Source of the DNA: Symsagittifera roscoffensis
Lineage: Eukaryota; Xenacoelomorpha; Acoela; Convolutidae
DNA length: 64,000 bases
Assembly: GCF_963678635.1 (NCBI RefSeq)
Contig: NC_087064.1
Location: 64,845,548 to 64,909,547 of the forward strand
Direction of reading: 5' to 3'
Position numbers and translations under genes: made by a program. The notes beneath the pieces are model-generated. The model worked only from the letters and a program-made list of their open reading frames with translations, was not told the DNA's origin and ran no database searches. Below, piece after piece: positions 1 through 12,511 of this stretch (position 1 is the stretch's first letter; the number at the start of each line of letters is the position of its first letter).

Positions 1-276
1 TTTTCACATAACTTACAACAATTAGATAAGAAAACTTCTCGATTTCGTCTTCTAATTTTTTGTGATTTCATGAGTCTCTCTACCTTATGATCTAGACATT
101 TTTCTTTTTTCATTTAAAGGCTTGATTTATTGTTTTTTTGTTTTTTGCAGGACACTATTTTAGTGTTCGATAAATTATTTAAATAAGTGGGAAACGTTAT
201 TTTTGTAAATGCAAATCTGAATTCACCTTATTGATCAAAATCTTTGCTCAACAGATTAATAAAGCTCGCTAAAATT

Positions 277-520
277 TGAGGCTGATGACACCAGCATAAT
301 ATTAAATAAATTTCTTTCGCTTCTAAAGTTGTCAAATATGTTTAAGGTTGATGCTTCTTTTTCCAAAACTATGATTAGCTTCGGGCTCATAAAATTTAAC
401 ATTTGATGCTGATGACAACAGTAAAATAGTGAATAAATCTCTTTCGCTTGTGAAGTTGTCAGCTACAATTTAGTTTGATGATTCCGTTTCTAATACCATG
501 ATTAGCTTCGGGCTCATAAA
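277..520. repeat. Two-copy direct repeat, period about 127 bp
   Basis: The segments from about 283 and about 410 align: both run from gctgatgacaMcag through a ttctttcgctt block to gattagcttcgggctcataa. They are clearly diverged. On the minus strand both copies encode a short patch beginning F-Y-E-P-E or its frameshifted equivalent, so they probably derive from the end of the integrase relic next door. Confidence 0.75.
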
Positions 521-1290
521 AATACCCTCAATTGGTTCTTTATCGGCTTGTGAGTGGGTAGGTTTCTTGTTAATTTGTCAAATGTTTCTTCAGTTAAGGA
601 TTCTTTATATCCTTTACGAACATGTGTGTCAACTTTTTCCATTCTAACAAAATCACCAACGTAGAACTTCGGTCGGCGAACAAGTTTCAGCGATTGTGCC
701 ACTGTTAAGAAGACGAGAGTTGGTCACTATTTTTGGACTATTATGGTAACGCTGTTTTTTCTCGAGTAAGTTGTGTTGACAAAATCTTCAAGCTTATCGA
801 TGCATGAGGGAGTCCATTTGTCCTCCAAATACTTATAAATCAAACCCTTTTGTCATCCAAAATTCCTTTCCGCCAAAACATTTTTTTTCCTGTTGTATAA
901 GTTTCAATGCCCATTTTTCACATAAAGTTTTTAGTGACCCCTCGAAATCTGTGTCTTTATCTACCGAGGTTTTTTTGGCTATTTTGTTTCTATCATTTGT
1001 TTGAATGCTTCATCAATTGACTGACGTGGCACAGTTTAATTTCAATGAATTCACACGTAGATAGTGCAGGACATGCAATCCACTGCAATCATAAGATATT
1101 GATTTTTTTTGTAATCTACAAGCTTATCAACATACGCCAGGTCAATTTACCGTATTTCATTTATTTCATAAATCATCGCCTAAAAGCGTGGTTCGACGCG
1201 ACGAAGTGCTCGTGATTTTGTATATGCAGGCTCTATGTAAAAGTTGTTTCCCTTTTTTTCGCGAATTGTTTGATTCCTCTGTTAAGTTCA
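380..1290 (-). pseudogene. Polinton/Maverick-type integrase relic
   Basis: Read on the minus strand, broken frames give, in order, an IDLAYVDKL...YLMIAVDC block (about 1155-1060, first catalytic Asp region), a VDKDTDFEG block (about 965-930, second Asp), an AERN block followed by YKYLEDKWTPS (about 870-800, candidate catalytic Glu), and a C-terminal KFYVGDFVRMEK...RKGYKESLTEETF block (702-514). The last resembles the chromo/SH3-like tail of the DDE integrases of Polinton/Maverick elements (the family of C. elegans F54H12.3). Several stops and frameshifts separate the blocks, so it is dead. No Polinton polymerase, protease or capsid gene was seen nearby, so this is a fragment. The family assignment rests on motif resemblance. 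Confidence 0.7.
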
Positions 1291-2112
1291 TTACACTGCC
1301 GAACAAAACTGGAGCTTTTCTGTGTTTTGTTTTCAATAATTTTTCTTCTGGTGCTGTAACTTTGCCAGTTTTTGTTTTCGGCTTCGACTTCTCTGTCGTT
1401 GCAGAGTCTGAATCGTTATCGGGTGTTCCGTATTGTTCAACAATTTTTTCTCTTTTTTTTATTCAACTCGAATCTTTCACTGTCTGCAACAGTCCTTCTG
1501 ATTCTGTGTCTTTTAATGCTTTTGGAGCCGGAACCTGTTGACGGTTTCATGAGAGAAAACATTGCTGTAGATGTTGAAGGAGAATTGGTGGAACATCTGT
1601 TTCTTTGCTTTGTTGACCTCAAACACACTATGAAAGCAGTGTTTTACAGTTTCTTAGTTTTTTTGTACAAATACCAAGAAAACGGATGCTTTAAGACCGG
1701 TTGAAACTTTATCAACGTTACTTCCTCATTATTTCTATTCATCATGACTCGCTCTGACTTTTCAATAACTTTCAAAAAAATTTCCAATCTCTTTGTTTTT
1801 TTTTTCGTCCATGAGTTGTAATTGCAGCAGGCTACCAAACTCAGCATATGTTCCCGTCTCGTTTCCTTCATCTTTAGTTAGAAGAAGAGCTCGTTCTTCT
1901 GGATTGTTTTTTGCTTTGGCAACGATAGATGATTCAGGTGTTTTTATGACTGAAGTATTAGTTGCTGTTGCGTTCGTTGTCGTTGTTGTTTCATTTGCTC
2001 TTAGTGGTCTCAAGCGTTTCAAATATAATAGTTCAAGCAAAATATGTGCTGTATGTGGTTCATCTCTGAGGTACATATGCCTCGAATTTTGAACAAACTT
2101 CTCTGCTGCCAA
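1190..2112 (-). pseudogene. Decayed unknown gene, copy 1
   Basis: Not recognised. The minus strand is open from 2112 to 1762, encoding about 116 residues with a Thr/Asn-rich stretch (ETTTTTNATATN) followed by a charged part (LLQLQLMDEKK). A one-base change in the poly-T tract near 1800 shifts the frame relative to the second copy; the continuation VIEKSERVMMNRNNE is found in another frame (1871-1644). Further on (about 1440-1310) comes a hydrophilic Lys-rich stretch, EYG/TPDNDSDS...TEKSKPKTKTGKV. It lies directly 5' of the integrase relic on the same strand, so it could be part of the same dead element or a neighbouring gene swept into it. The plus-strand ORFs here are shadows. Confidence 0.4.
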
Positions 2113-4135
2113 ATTAATGCCGTCAATTACTTAAAGCAAAGACAAATAATAGCTTATCAGAATAAATAAAAACCTTGTTTGCTCAGTAGAAAAGCTCGTT
2201 TTTTTCAAGACTCATTTTTTTATTGAAACTTAGTAGGTTTTTTGGAATTCATTAGGGTTTGGGATACTTACAGGCACATTATCGTTGACTACACTGAGCA
2301 AGCATTCCAAAACAAGTGATATTATTTGACTTTCTGGTATTCATTTACTAATAAAACCCCGTAGTTAAATTGGATTCAACTGTACCATGTGCCGCATATT
2401 ATATAAGTTTTTCGCGTTCATTTGTGATGGGTGTCTCTTCTGCCTTTTTTGATGGTAAGTGGAAAAGTGACGGTCAACATGGTATTATGTTTGAACAGTA
2501 TCTGAGACCTTCTGAGGTTAGGGGATCACAATCCGTTAGTAGATGTCCAAAACTGTTTTTTGTAGCCAGTTCATAAGATTGTCGTAAAAACATTAAGTTG
2601 CCTTCTGAAGTAATAAAATTGCCAAAAATCACGAGATGATTTGAAAAAACTGTTATATGTCTTCAAGTAAGCATTTTGTGACCATGGGTTGGATAGTTTT
2701 ATGTTTAACTTGAAAAACATCTAAGCCCTTGTGTCTTCCTACCGTTGTTAGCTTAAAGAGTTCTTTCATTGTATTTTTCTTCACATCAAAAGCAGAATAC
2801 TTTTAATGTTTCGCAAACGAAACAATCTACGGAACTTTACAAATTTTTTTTTGAATTCTGCGAACGTTAAACTCATCTCTAACTGTAGGTTGAGCATCTT
2901 TGTAAAAAATATTACAATCTTTCAAATTCGCGATAAACGTTTCTTCTTGTCATTAGTTTGATAATCAACTATGTTTTTCCAGGACGCAAAGTTCCTACTA
3001 CTGCCATAATTATTCATGTCGGTGTATAAATACTTTTATTCATATCATCCGGTTTGGGAACAATTCAAGGTAATCGAAGTTGCCAACAATTAGAAATTAA
3101 ATTTTTTTTGCGTTAATGTCCCATTGAAATTTAATTGTGCATGCTAAAATTGTCAAAAAAATTTTCTGATGGCTATTTTAAAAAAACATATGTCTGTTCC
3201 AAACTTTTCCTACTTCCTATATTTTGTAACGGATTTATTGGACAACGTCCACAGTTCCTGAAAAACTGCTGACCTTGAGACTGAGTAAAAAAATTGAAGT
3301 TGAAACAGAAATTTTAAAATTGCAATTTTTTTTTAATAAACCAAATTTTTCCGACACCGTTTTTACGTGTGGAAATTCAAGATAAACTGGAATCCGAATG
3401 TCGGAGTGAGCAATTTCAGGTTGATTAACTTCGTTGACTGAAAAAATAATTAGCTAAAAATTTGAAATTAAATGTATTTTTAATTATCTTCAGCTTCAAG
3501 GAAAAATTTTCAAAATTTTCAGAGGTTGTGCGACCAGTTTGTTAAAAAGCACAAACATTTGGCAAAAATTTTTCGGTCAAAGAAGTTTAAAGTTCTTCAA
3601 CCAATAATTCAACCAAAAACTGCTTTCTTTTTGCAACCAGTTAATCAACCAGCAACCAGTTAATTGCAACCAATTAAACCATGAAAAAGTTGCTTATTTT
3701 GACGTCGGTTTTCAAATTAGTAAGTTAAACAACTTGAAACTTCTTATTTTAAGGTCAAATTCTCATCATCATTGATTTCCAGACCTGAAATTTTTTGCTT
3801 ATTTTAGATTTAATGCAGTAATCAGTAAATAATTTCCGGGGTCGACAAAAATGCTTTTCATACAAGCTTATATTTGTAAAAAAAAATCGTTTTTCACATA
3901 ACTTTCAACAATTAGATAAGAAAACTGTGTGGAAATATCATGACAAGCACTTTTTCCATTCTATAAAAACGCATAAAAAGCCGTTTTCCCCTAACTATGG
4001 AGATAAAAAATAGATAATGCCATTTTTCAAATCACAAAAAACTATAGAAATAGCACGAGCAAGTTGTTTATGCTATGAAACTGTAAGAAAAGCATTTTTA
4101 CCATACTAAGTTACTCTATGACTAGCGTTATTTCA
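1310..4135. repeat. Tandem segmental duplication, unit 1 (about 2.8 kb)
   Basis: The sequence from 1310 (ggagcttttctgtgttttg) onward recurs from 4136 with only scattered substitutions. Unit 1 holds about 208 bp near 2060-2270 that unit 2 lacks, which accounts for most of the length difference. The unit end is marked by a block starting ttttcacataactt at about 3891, repeated at about 6509. Confidence 0.9.
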
Positions 4136-6755
4136 GGAGCTTTTCTGTGTTTTGTTTTCAATAATTTTTCTTCTGGTGCTGTAACTTTGCCAGTTTTTGT
4201 TTTCGGCTTCGACTTCTCTGTCGTTGCAGAGTCTGAATCGTTATCGGGTGTTCCGTATTGTTCAACAATTTTTTCTCTTTTTTTTTATTCAACTCTAATC
4301 TTTCACTGTCTGCAACAGTCCTTCTGATTCTGTGTCTTTTAATGCTTTTGGAGCCGGAACCTGTTGACGGTTTCATGAGAGAAAACATTGCTGTAGATGT
4401 TGAAGGAGAATTGGTGGAACATCTGTTTCTTTGCTTTGTTGACCTCAAACACACTATGAAAGCAGTGTTTTACAGTTTCTTAGTTTTTTTCTACAAATAC
4501 CAATAAAAGGGATGCTTTAAGACCGGTTGAAACTTTATCAACGTTACTTTCTCATTATTTCTATTCATCATGACTCGCTCTGACTTTTCAATAACTTTCA
4601 AAAAATTTTCCAATCTCTTTGTTTTTTTTTCGTCCATGAGTTGTAATTGCAGCAGGATACCAAACTCAGCATATGTTTCCGTCTCGTTTCCTTCATCGTT
4701 AGTTAGAAGAAGAGCTCGTTCTTCTGGATTATTTTTTGCTTTGGCAACGATAGATGATTCAGGTGTTTTTATGACTGAAGTATTAGTTGCTGTTGCGTTC
4801 GTTGTCGTTGTTGTTTCATTTGCTCTTAGTAGTCTCAAGCGTTTCAAATATAATAGTTCAAGCAAAATATGTGCTGTATGTGGTTCTAACAGGCACATTA
4901 TCGTTGACTACACTGAGCAAGCATTCCAAAACAAGTGATATTTTTTGACTTTCTGGTATTCATTTACTAATAAAACCCCGTAGTTAAATTGGATTCAACT
5001 GTACCATGTGCCGCATATTAGATACGTTTTTCGCGTTCATTTGTGATGGGTGTCTCTTCTGCCTTTTTTGATGGTAAGTGGAAAAGTGACGGTCAACATG
5101 GTATTATGTTTGAACAGTATCTGAGACCTTCTGAGGTTAGGGGATCACAATCCGTTAGTAGATGTCCAAAACTGTTTTTTGTAGCCAGTTCATAAGATTG
5201 TCGTAAAAACATTAAGTTGCCTTCTGAAGTAATAAAATTGCCAAAAATCACGAGGTGATTTGAAAAAACTGTTATATGTCTTCAAGTCAGCATTTTGTGA
5301 CCATGGGTTGGATAGTTTTATGTTTAACTTGAAAAACATCTAAGCCCTTGTGTCTTCCTACCGTTGTTAGCTTAGAGAGTTCTTTCATTGTATTTTTCTA
5401 CACATCAAAAGCAGAATACTTTTAATGTTTCGCAAACGAAACAATCTATGGAACTTTACAAAATTTTTTTTGAATTCTGCGAACGTTAAACTCATCTCTA
5501 ACTGTAGGTTGAGCATCTTTGTAAAAAATATTACAATCTTTCAAATTCGCGATAAACGTTTCTTCTTGTCATTAGTTTGATAATCAATTATGTTTTTCCA
5601 GGACGCAAAGTTCCTACTACTGCCATAATTAGTCATGTCGGTGTATCAATACTTTTATTCATATCATCCGGTTTGGGAACAATTCAAGGTAATCGAAGTT
5701 GCCAACAATTAGAAATTAAATTTTTTTTGCGTTTATGTCCTTTTGAAATTTAATTGTGCATGCTAAAATTGTCAAAAAAATTTTCTGATGGCTATTTTAA
5801 AAAAACATATGTCTGTTCCAAACTTTTCCTACTTCCTATATTTTGTAACGGATTTATTGGACAACGTCCACAGTTCCTGAAAAACTGCTGACCTTGAGAC
5901 GGAGTAAAAAAATTGAAGTTGAAACAGAATTTTAAAATTGCAATTTTTTTTTAATAAACCAAATTTTTCCGACACCGTTTTTACGTGTGGAAATTCAAGA
6001 TAAACTGGAATCCGAATATCGGAGTGAGCAATTTCAGGTTGATTAACTTCGTTGACTGAAAAAATAATTAGCTAAAAATTTGAAATTAAATGTATTTTTA
6101 ATTATCTTCAGCTTCAAGGAAAAATTTTCAAAATTTTCAGAGGTTGTGCGACCAGTTTGTTAAAAAGCACAAACATTTGGCAAAAATTTTTCGGTCAAAG
6201 AAGTTTAAAGTTCTTCAACCAATAATTCAACCAAAAACTGCTTTCTTTTTGCAACCAGTTAATCAACGAGCAACCAGTTAATTGCAACCAATTAAACCAT
6301 GAAAAAGTTGCTTATTTTGACGTCGGTTTTCAAATTAGTAAGTTAAACAACTTGAAACTTCTTATTTTAAGGTCAAATTCTCATCATCATTGATTTCCAG
6401 ACCTGACATTTTTTGCTTATTTTAGATTTAATGCAGTAATCAGTAAATAATTTCCGGGGTCGACAAAAATGCTTTTCATACAAGCTTATATTTGTAAAAA
6501 AAAAATCGTTTTTCACATAACTTACAACAATTAGATAAGAAAACTGTGTGGAAATATCATGACAAGGACTTTTTCCATTCTATAAAAACGCATAAAAAGC
6601 CGTTTTCCCCTAACTATGGAGATAAAAAATAGATAATGCTATTTTTCAAATCACAAAAAACTATAGAAATAGCACGAGCAAGTTGTTTATGCTATGAAAC
6701 TGTAAGAAAAGCATTTTTACCATACTAAGTTACTCTATGATTAGCGTTATTTCTA
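4136..6755. repeat. Tandem segmental duplication, unit 2 (about 2.6 kb)
   Basis: Head-to-tail copy of 1310-4135 with few substitutions. It ends near 6755 (gattagcgttattt), after which the sequence is unique. Apart from the minus-strand relic at 4140-4898 it looks non-coding: AT-rich, with short local repeats of the caaccagttaat type at about 6215-6300. Confidence 0.9.
4140..4898 (-). pseudogene. Decayed unknown gene, copy 2
   Basis: Second copy of the unknown minus-strand gene. Here 4898-4491 is an uninterrupted 135-residue frame that joins the two pieces broken in copy 1: the Thr/Asn-rich segment, then LLQLQLMDEKK, then VIEKSERVMMNRNNEKV. It stops at 4491 where copy 1 reads on (a single codon difference). 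A separate basic frame (4454-4158) and the Lys-rich TPDNDSDS frame lie downstream. No domain was recognised. One intact copy beside one frameshifted copy suggests decay after duplication, but there is no evidence that either is expressed. Confidence 0.35.
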
Positions 6756-7272
6756 TATTTTAAACAACAAAAAATTTTAAAGCTTCAAAGGTTTTTTTTT
6801 TGTTGTGTTTTAACTGGAAAAACAATAACCAAGACTTCTAACGTAGGATCTACATCCATAATTCTACATGAAATCTCTAATATAAGAACAATTTCAATCC
6901 ATCTACGACACAGATAAACTGTATAAAAGATTTGTAGAGTAATATAAGGCTTCAGTTTTCACACCGATTTTTATAGGCTAGAAAACTTTTCCCTAAAAAA
7001 ATTCAGTGGTATCGAAAAGTTTGTTTACTGACTTAGATTTGTCTTAGGATATGAAAACAAATAACACTAATTAAGTTGTACAAAGAAACTTGATATAGTG
7101 TTCGTTTGAGCGCTGACACGAGTTTGCAAAAAAAATTTAAAAAAAACCAATTGTTACCTCAATTTTGTACTTTTTAATGGAAAAACGCATGTTGAACAAA
7201 ATTCAAAAGATTAGTTGTACGATAAGCACTGTTTACTAAAAACAAATGTTTTGATGCTGAAGATGTTCTTAT
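6756..7272. other. Unique AT-rich spacer
   Basis: Between two tandem duplications. No gene, RNA or repeat was recognised here. Confidence 0.6.
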
Positions 7273-8723
7273 ACAACGAAAACTGCCACAAACTTGTACC
7301 AATTGGTTTTTGAACAAAAGGATGATAACTTTTGAAAAAACTCCAATTCCAAAAAAAGCTTATAATACAATTTTCAAAAAAAATAGCAAGGGAAGCTAAT
7401 TTTACTGAGACGCCATATATAAAATTGTAAAATATGCATTTATCGTGTGTGGACATCAACCTGAGTTGCCAAAAAACTTTATAATGATTCTACACATTTA
7501 TGACCGGAAAGTTAACAAAAATTTGAACATTAGAAAAAATAAAATCATTGTTAGAATCATTTTTTATCAAAATAACTGCAAATCGGTTTCAGTTGCTTTT
7601 CTAAAATTTTTAATTTTTGATCTAGTCAAAAAATTTAATGAACAGACTATTCGTAAAAAAAGTAAGTTCGTTCGAACACCCTTCTTTTTGAAAATTTCAA
7701 TTTATGTGTTTCATTTCCATTTTAATCAAAAAAATCGTTTTGTCAATAAATTTAAAAAAAAAACAATGATTGACATCTTGTGGCTCAGGTTTTGTCTTGG
7801 CTGATTGATTCTCTTGAATCATCAAATATTTCTTCACTCACAGATTTTCCATAAGAAAACATACTTGATAATGTATTCTTTTTATTCTATTACACATATA
7901 TATATATATTCTTTTGCACATCATGGCACTCAAAATAAGAGTTACTTCAGATAAAAAAACTCTCTAAAGTCTTATAAATTTCTCTAAATTTCTCTATAAA
8001 GACTCTCCAGATATAAAGCTTAATTAGGCTAAATTGAATTCAATTTTTGTAATTTTTGCCTTTGTTTCAAACTTGGCTGTTTTTCATTCCGGCGATGGAA
8101 ATTACCGTTGCTAGATTGTCAAAAAAAAATTTTAACCGATGACCTTAAAATTTGGCATGAGCCATATCTAAATTAGAATTTCTTCTCACTTCAAAATGAT
8201 TGATTGGTGAATGCACGTATAAGATTTCAGTCTTGCTCAGTCGGCAAGGTGTTTAGTGAACTAGTTCTAACAAGTAATAGAAACAAACAGTTTCTAGTAT
8301 TTGATTGTCAAAGAAGATGTTAATATTTTAAAAGATGAATTTTCGTAACATTTATTCTTTCAATCAAAAAACAAAGCACGCTTATGACTAAAACAAAAAC
8401 TTATGGCTAAAACAAGAAACAAAACACCCTAATGACTATTTAACTGAGTCGAGATTTGCCGTGAGCCACTGCAGTCAGGGTACCAAACGATTTATTTTAG
8501 ATTGTAAATCTTCAAAAAAGCGTTTGACAATTTTTTAAATTTCAGAAACAAATGTTTGACAAACATGGTTTGTAACTGTTGCAAATTGCAGTTTTCTTTT
8601 GGAGTTTATTTTAACAGGTTTAAAACGAGTTTTCGACAAGGGAAAGGACCAACCTACGAGCTGTTCAGCTGTTTGCGGAGAACTGTTGCTGTACCTCTGT
8701 TTAAGATCTACGTTCAGTTGTTT
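7273..8723. repeat. Tandem duplication, unit A (about 1.45 kb)
   Basis: Begins acaacgaaaactgccacaaa and recurs from 8724. The two units differ by many substitutions and small indels, so this duplication looks older than the one at 1310-6755. No convincing coding sequence. The ORFs present (for example 7445-7804) are not preserved in the other unit. Confidence 0.9.
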
Positions 8724-10164
8724 ACAACGAAAACTGCCACAAACTTGCGCCAATTGGTTTTGAACAAAAAGAAGTTATTTTTTTTAAATCCAACTCCAAA
8801 AAAGATTATAATACAATTTTCAAACAAAATAGCAAGAGAAATTAATTTTACTGAGGCGCTATATATAATTTTGTATAATATGCATTTATAGTGTGTGGAC
8901 ATCAACCCGAGTTGCCAAAAAAACTGTGTAATGATTCTTCACATTTATGACAGGAAAGTTAAAAATAATTTGAACATTAAAAAAATAAAATCATTAGTAG
9001 AATCATCTTTAATCAGAATAACTGCAAGTCGGTTTCGGTTGCTTTTCTAAATTTTTTAATTTTTGATCTAGTCAAAAAATTTAATGAACAGTCTTTTCGT
9101 TAAAAAAGTAATTTTGTTCGGACACCCTTCTTTTTGAAAATTTCAATTTATGTGTTTCGTTTCCATTTTAATCAAAAAAATCGTTTTGTCAATAAATTAA
9201 AAAAAAAAAATGATTGACATCTTGTGGCTCAGGTTTTGTCTTGGCTGATTGATTGTCTTGAATCATCAAATATTTCTTCACTCACAGATTTTCCATAATA
9301 AAACATACTTGATTATGTATTCTTTATAATCTATTTTGTATATACATACTCTTTTGCACATCATGGCACTCAAAATATGAATTACTTCAGATATAAAACT
9401 CGCTAAACTTTTATAAATTTCTCTAAATTTTTACAAGACTCTCCAGATATAAAGCTCAATTAGGCTAAATTGAATTCAATTTTTATAATTTTTGCCTTTC
9501 TTTCAAACTTGGCTGTTTTTCATTCCGGCGATGAAAAGTAACCGTTGCTAGATTGTCAAATTAATTTTTTTAAGCGATAACATTAAAATTTGGCATGAGC
9601 CATATCTAAATTAGAATTTCTTCTCACTTCAAAATGATTGATTGGTGAATGCACGTATAAGTTTTCAGTCTTGCTCAGTCGGCAAGGTTTTTAGTGAAAT
9701 ATTTCTAACAAGTAATAGAAACAAACAGTTTCTAGCATTTGAGTGTCAAAGAAGATGTTAATATAATAAAAGATTATTTTCTGTAACATTTATTCTTTCA
9801 ATCAAAAAACAAAGCACGCTTATGACTAAAAAAAAATTTGGCTAAAACAAAAAAATTAAAACACCCTAATGACTATTTAACTGAGTCTATATTTGCCGTT
9901 GGCCACCGCAGTCAGTGTATCCAACGATTTATTTTAGCTTGTATATCTTCAAAAAAAGAGTTTGACAATTTTTTTTTTAGTTTCAGAAACAAATGTTTGA
10001 CAAACATGGTTTGTAACTGTTTCAAATTGCAGTTTTCTTTTGGAGTTTAATTTAACAGGTTTAAAACGAGTTTTCGACAAGGGAAAGGACCAACATACGA
10101 GCTGTTCAGCTGTGTGCGGAGATCTGTTGTTGTACCTCTGTTTAAGATCTACCTTCAGTTTTTG
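8724..10164. repeat. Tandem duplication, unit B (about 1.44 kb)
   Basis: Diverged head-to-tail copy of 7273-8723. The similarity ends at about 10164, just after tttaagatctaccttcag. No coding sequence recognised. Confidence 0.9.
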
Positions 10165-11899
10165 GGTTATTGCTCTAGGCTAAAGTAACGATTCCTCACC
10201 CTCAACCAAGGATCCTGGATCATGGTGGGCTTCAAACTACCTACTTTTAAAAGCTTTCAACATCATCGCAGTTATGCGAATTGTTAGAATTGTAAGACAG
10301 ATGCTTAGAACCGTTCAAACTTTGCAAAATGTGTTCGTTCAAATTTTGCAAAATGTGTTTGAAGCAAACACATAAAAAAAAACTAATGAGGACATTGCTA
10401 ACACTCAGAAGACTCCATATTTTATAATTTAGAAACATATACTCACAATGATAATTGTTTTCATCGCCAACCTATTTTGAAAGCAGCTTCCGGTACTAAC
10501 ACGGAGTGAATTTTAAATAGAGATGGAAAAAAAACAAAAACAAAACATATCAAAAACTAGCAAGAAAAATGTGATACAAAGACAAAATATTCAATCTCGG
10601 ATCAATTCACGTTTTACACCCGCTTCGAATCCTAAAATTGGAATTTTCGTTCTTATTCCAAATTTTGCAATACACAAAAAATATCAAAAAAAAATACACC
10701 CTTTTAAAAATAACCATACGAAATTATTATTAAAAGCAGAGATGTCACATAACTGATCAAAACAAAAAAGAATTTACACAACATAGAAACAATTTTTACC
10801 ATATCACCCAAAAGAATTTGCTCTTCGAGAAATTCGACAGTTACAATCTTTTACTGGACTCCACGTTGTTCAAACATCACAGGACATAATCAATCTAAAA
10901 TTAATTGACAGTTAAAAACTAAAAAAAACCACAAAGAAAACGCCATAAAGTCACCACTAAAACATAAATTTTTTTTTTTGAAAACTACAGGAACAAATTT
11001 GAATTCAAGAATCAAAAGGTAAAATGAAAGAAAACCAATCATCCCGACTCCGAGACCAGTCGAGAAAAGTTTATAAGTTTTTCATCCAAAAATCAAAGGG
11101 ATTGAAAGAAAAAGATTTTCAAAACCCATCTGAGTAAAAAAAAAAAGCACTTCCAAATAAATCTGGATAACTTGACAAATTACTTTCAACGTTTTTCAAA
11201 ATTCTCTTTTTAAAATAATACCCATTTCCATTGAAAAAAGCTCACTTTTTTCATATAAATTTCTCAGAAAGAAAAGCTAAGCAATCAACCAATCACCACT
11301 ATTCAATTTCTCCCACCTCCCTCGTTTGATCAAAATTTGGATAGCAACCGACTCCACAAGAAGGCAGTAAACCGATTACAGTACAGTTACGGCATTCGCC
11401 ATTCACAAAGATTTACAAGATAAATTGAGTAGAAAAAACTGTTGTTGCTTCCAGAGCCCCCACTCATAACACGCACGTAATAAGAAAACCTCGCTCACCA
11501 AACGACGTTTTATGAGGCCACACAGATCAAAAATTATGAGCAATATTGATGAAGGTTCCAAAAGATGAATAATCAATGATAATTTTATAAGGCAACTGTA
11601 TTGTTCAAAATACCTAATTTTACTGCACTGAGTTGTTATAGTGTGTGCGAGACGATAGTGATCGCTAGGTCACAACAGCAGGTCCCCAGACAGAAACCGA
11701 CAACTTTACATAAACTTAAACTGGTCCCTATGTCATACAGATAACCACGATAAATTTTAAATCCATAGATTGAAAATTTATAGTTTTTCATAGCTCATCT
11801 GACACACATCTTCATATCAATCAATTTCAGTTTATCAGTCAGTTTTAGTTTAAATGAAAAGGCTTAGTACTTAAAATATTTTGCTTCAGTTTTTCGACA
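10165..11899. other. AT-rich stretch with no recognised gene
   Basis: Only short low-complexity ORFs occur. A 60-bp patch near 11640-11700 is less AT-rich but shows no motif I can name. It may contain the 3' end (terminal repeat) of the Gypsy element that follows, but no matching repeat was found on the other side of that element. Confidence 0.5.
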
Positions 11900-12189
11900 T
11901 ATGAGCCGGCCCTCTTCTTGTGTCCTTCTTCTTAACGTCTTCTCTCATTCACGATCAACCAGGTGGATCACCACTCCGCCCATCTTGTCTACTCCTTTCC
12001 TCTGTCTTGTCGACCGACGCGTAGCCTCCTCCAATTTTTATTCTTTTGACCGACGGTTCTCGATGAGCCCTCTTGCTCCATACCCGACGGTTCAATCGTA
12101 TCATTATCTCGCCTTTCCTCGCTCGCCGTAATCGTCGCTGTCCCGCCGCTCGCTGCGTCTTAGCGTTCGTTGCTTCTCTCGCCCGCTCA

Positions 12190-12511
12190 TTCGTTCTCGT
12201 CATCGTTTTCATCACTCTCTTCATCGATACTGTCAATCACTCGCCTCAATTTCTTTTTCTTGCTTTCGTCACTCTCTGCGTGCGTTCGCTTCTTTGACGT
12301 CTTTTGCTTCGTATGTTCGGCTAGTACCACTTTAGCTTCGACCATTGGTATGACTCTTTGTTCGCGAACTTATTCGGGACCCTTTTCCACCTTTGAAGCT
12401 ATTTGGCTTTCTTCGACCGCTGATCTAGGCGAAACACCACTTCTCCTTAGTAACGATCCTTTTTTCATTTGCACCGTCTGTGGTGATAATTTTTCTAAAA
12501 TAGAAAAAAAC
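12190..12511 (-). pseudogene. Gypsy pol C-terminal tail
   Basis: Continues unit 1 of the duplicated integrase block past the duplication edge. After DPKDPMNCQR the minus strand encodes SILEKLSPQT, one stop near 12370, then a strongly basic-acidic tail with KKRTHAESDESKKKK and DEESDENDDENE, ending at a TGA near 12190. The following 300 bp (to about 11900) contain Arg-rich frames and could be 3' untranslated or U3 sequence. Confidence 0.55.

Noticed and set aside
1188-1541. A 117-codon plus-strand ORF
   Set aside because: Shadow of the Lys-rich minus-strand relic; not kept open identically in the duplicate.
10523-10756. A small Lys/Asn-rich protein gene
   Set aside because: Low-complexity AT-rich frame without motif; expected by chance in such DNA.
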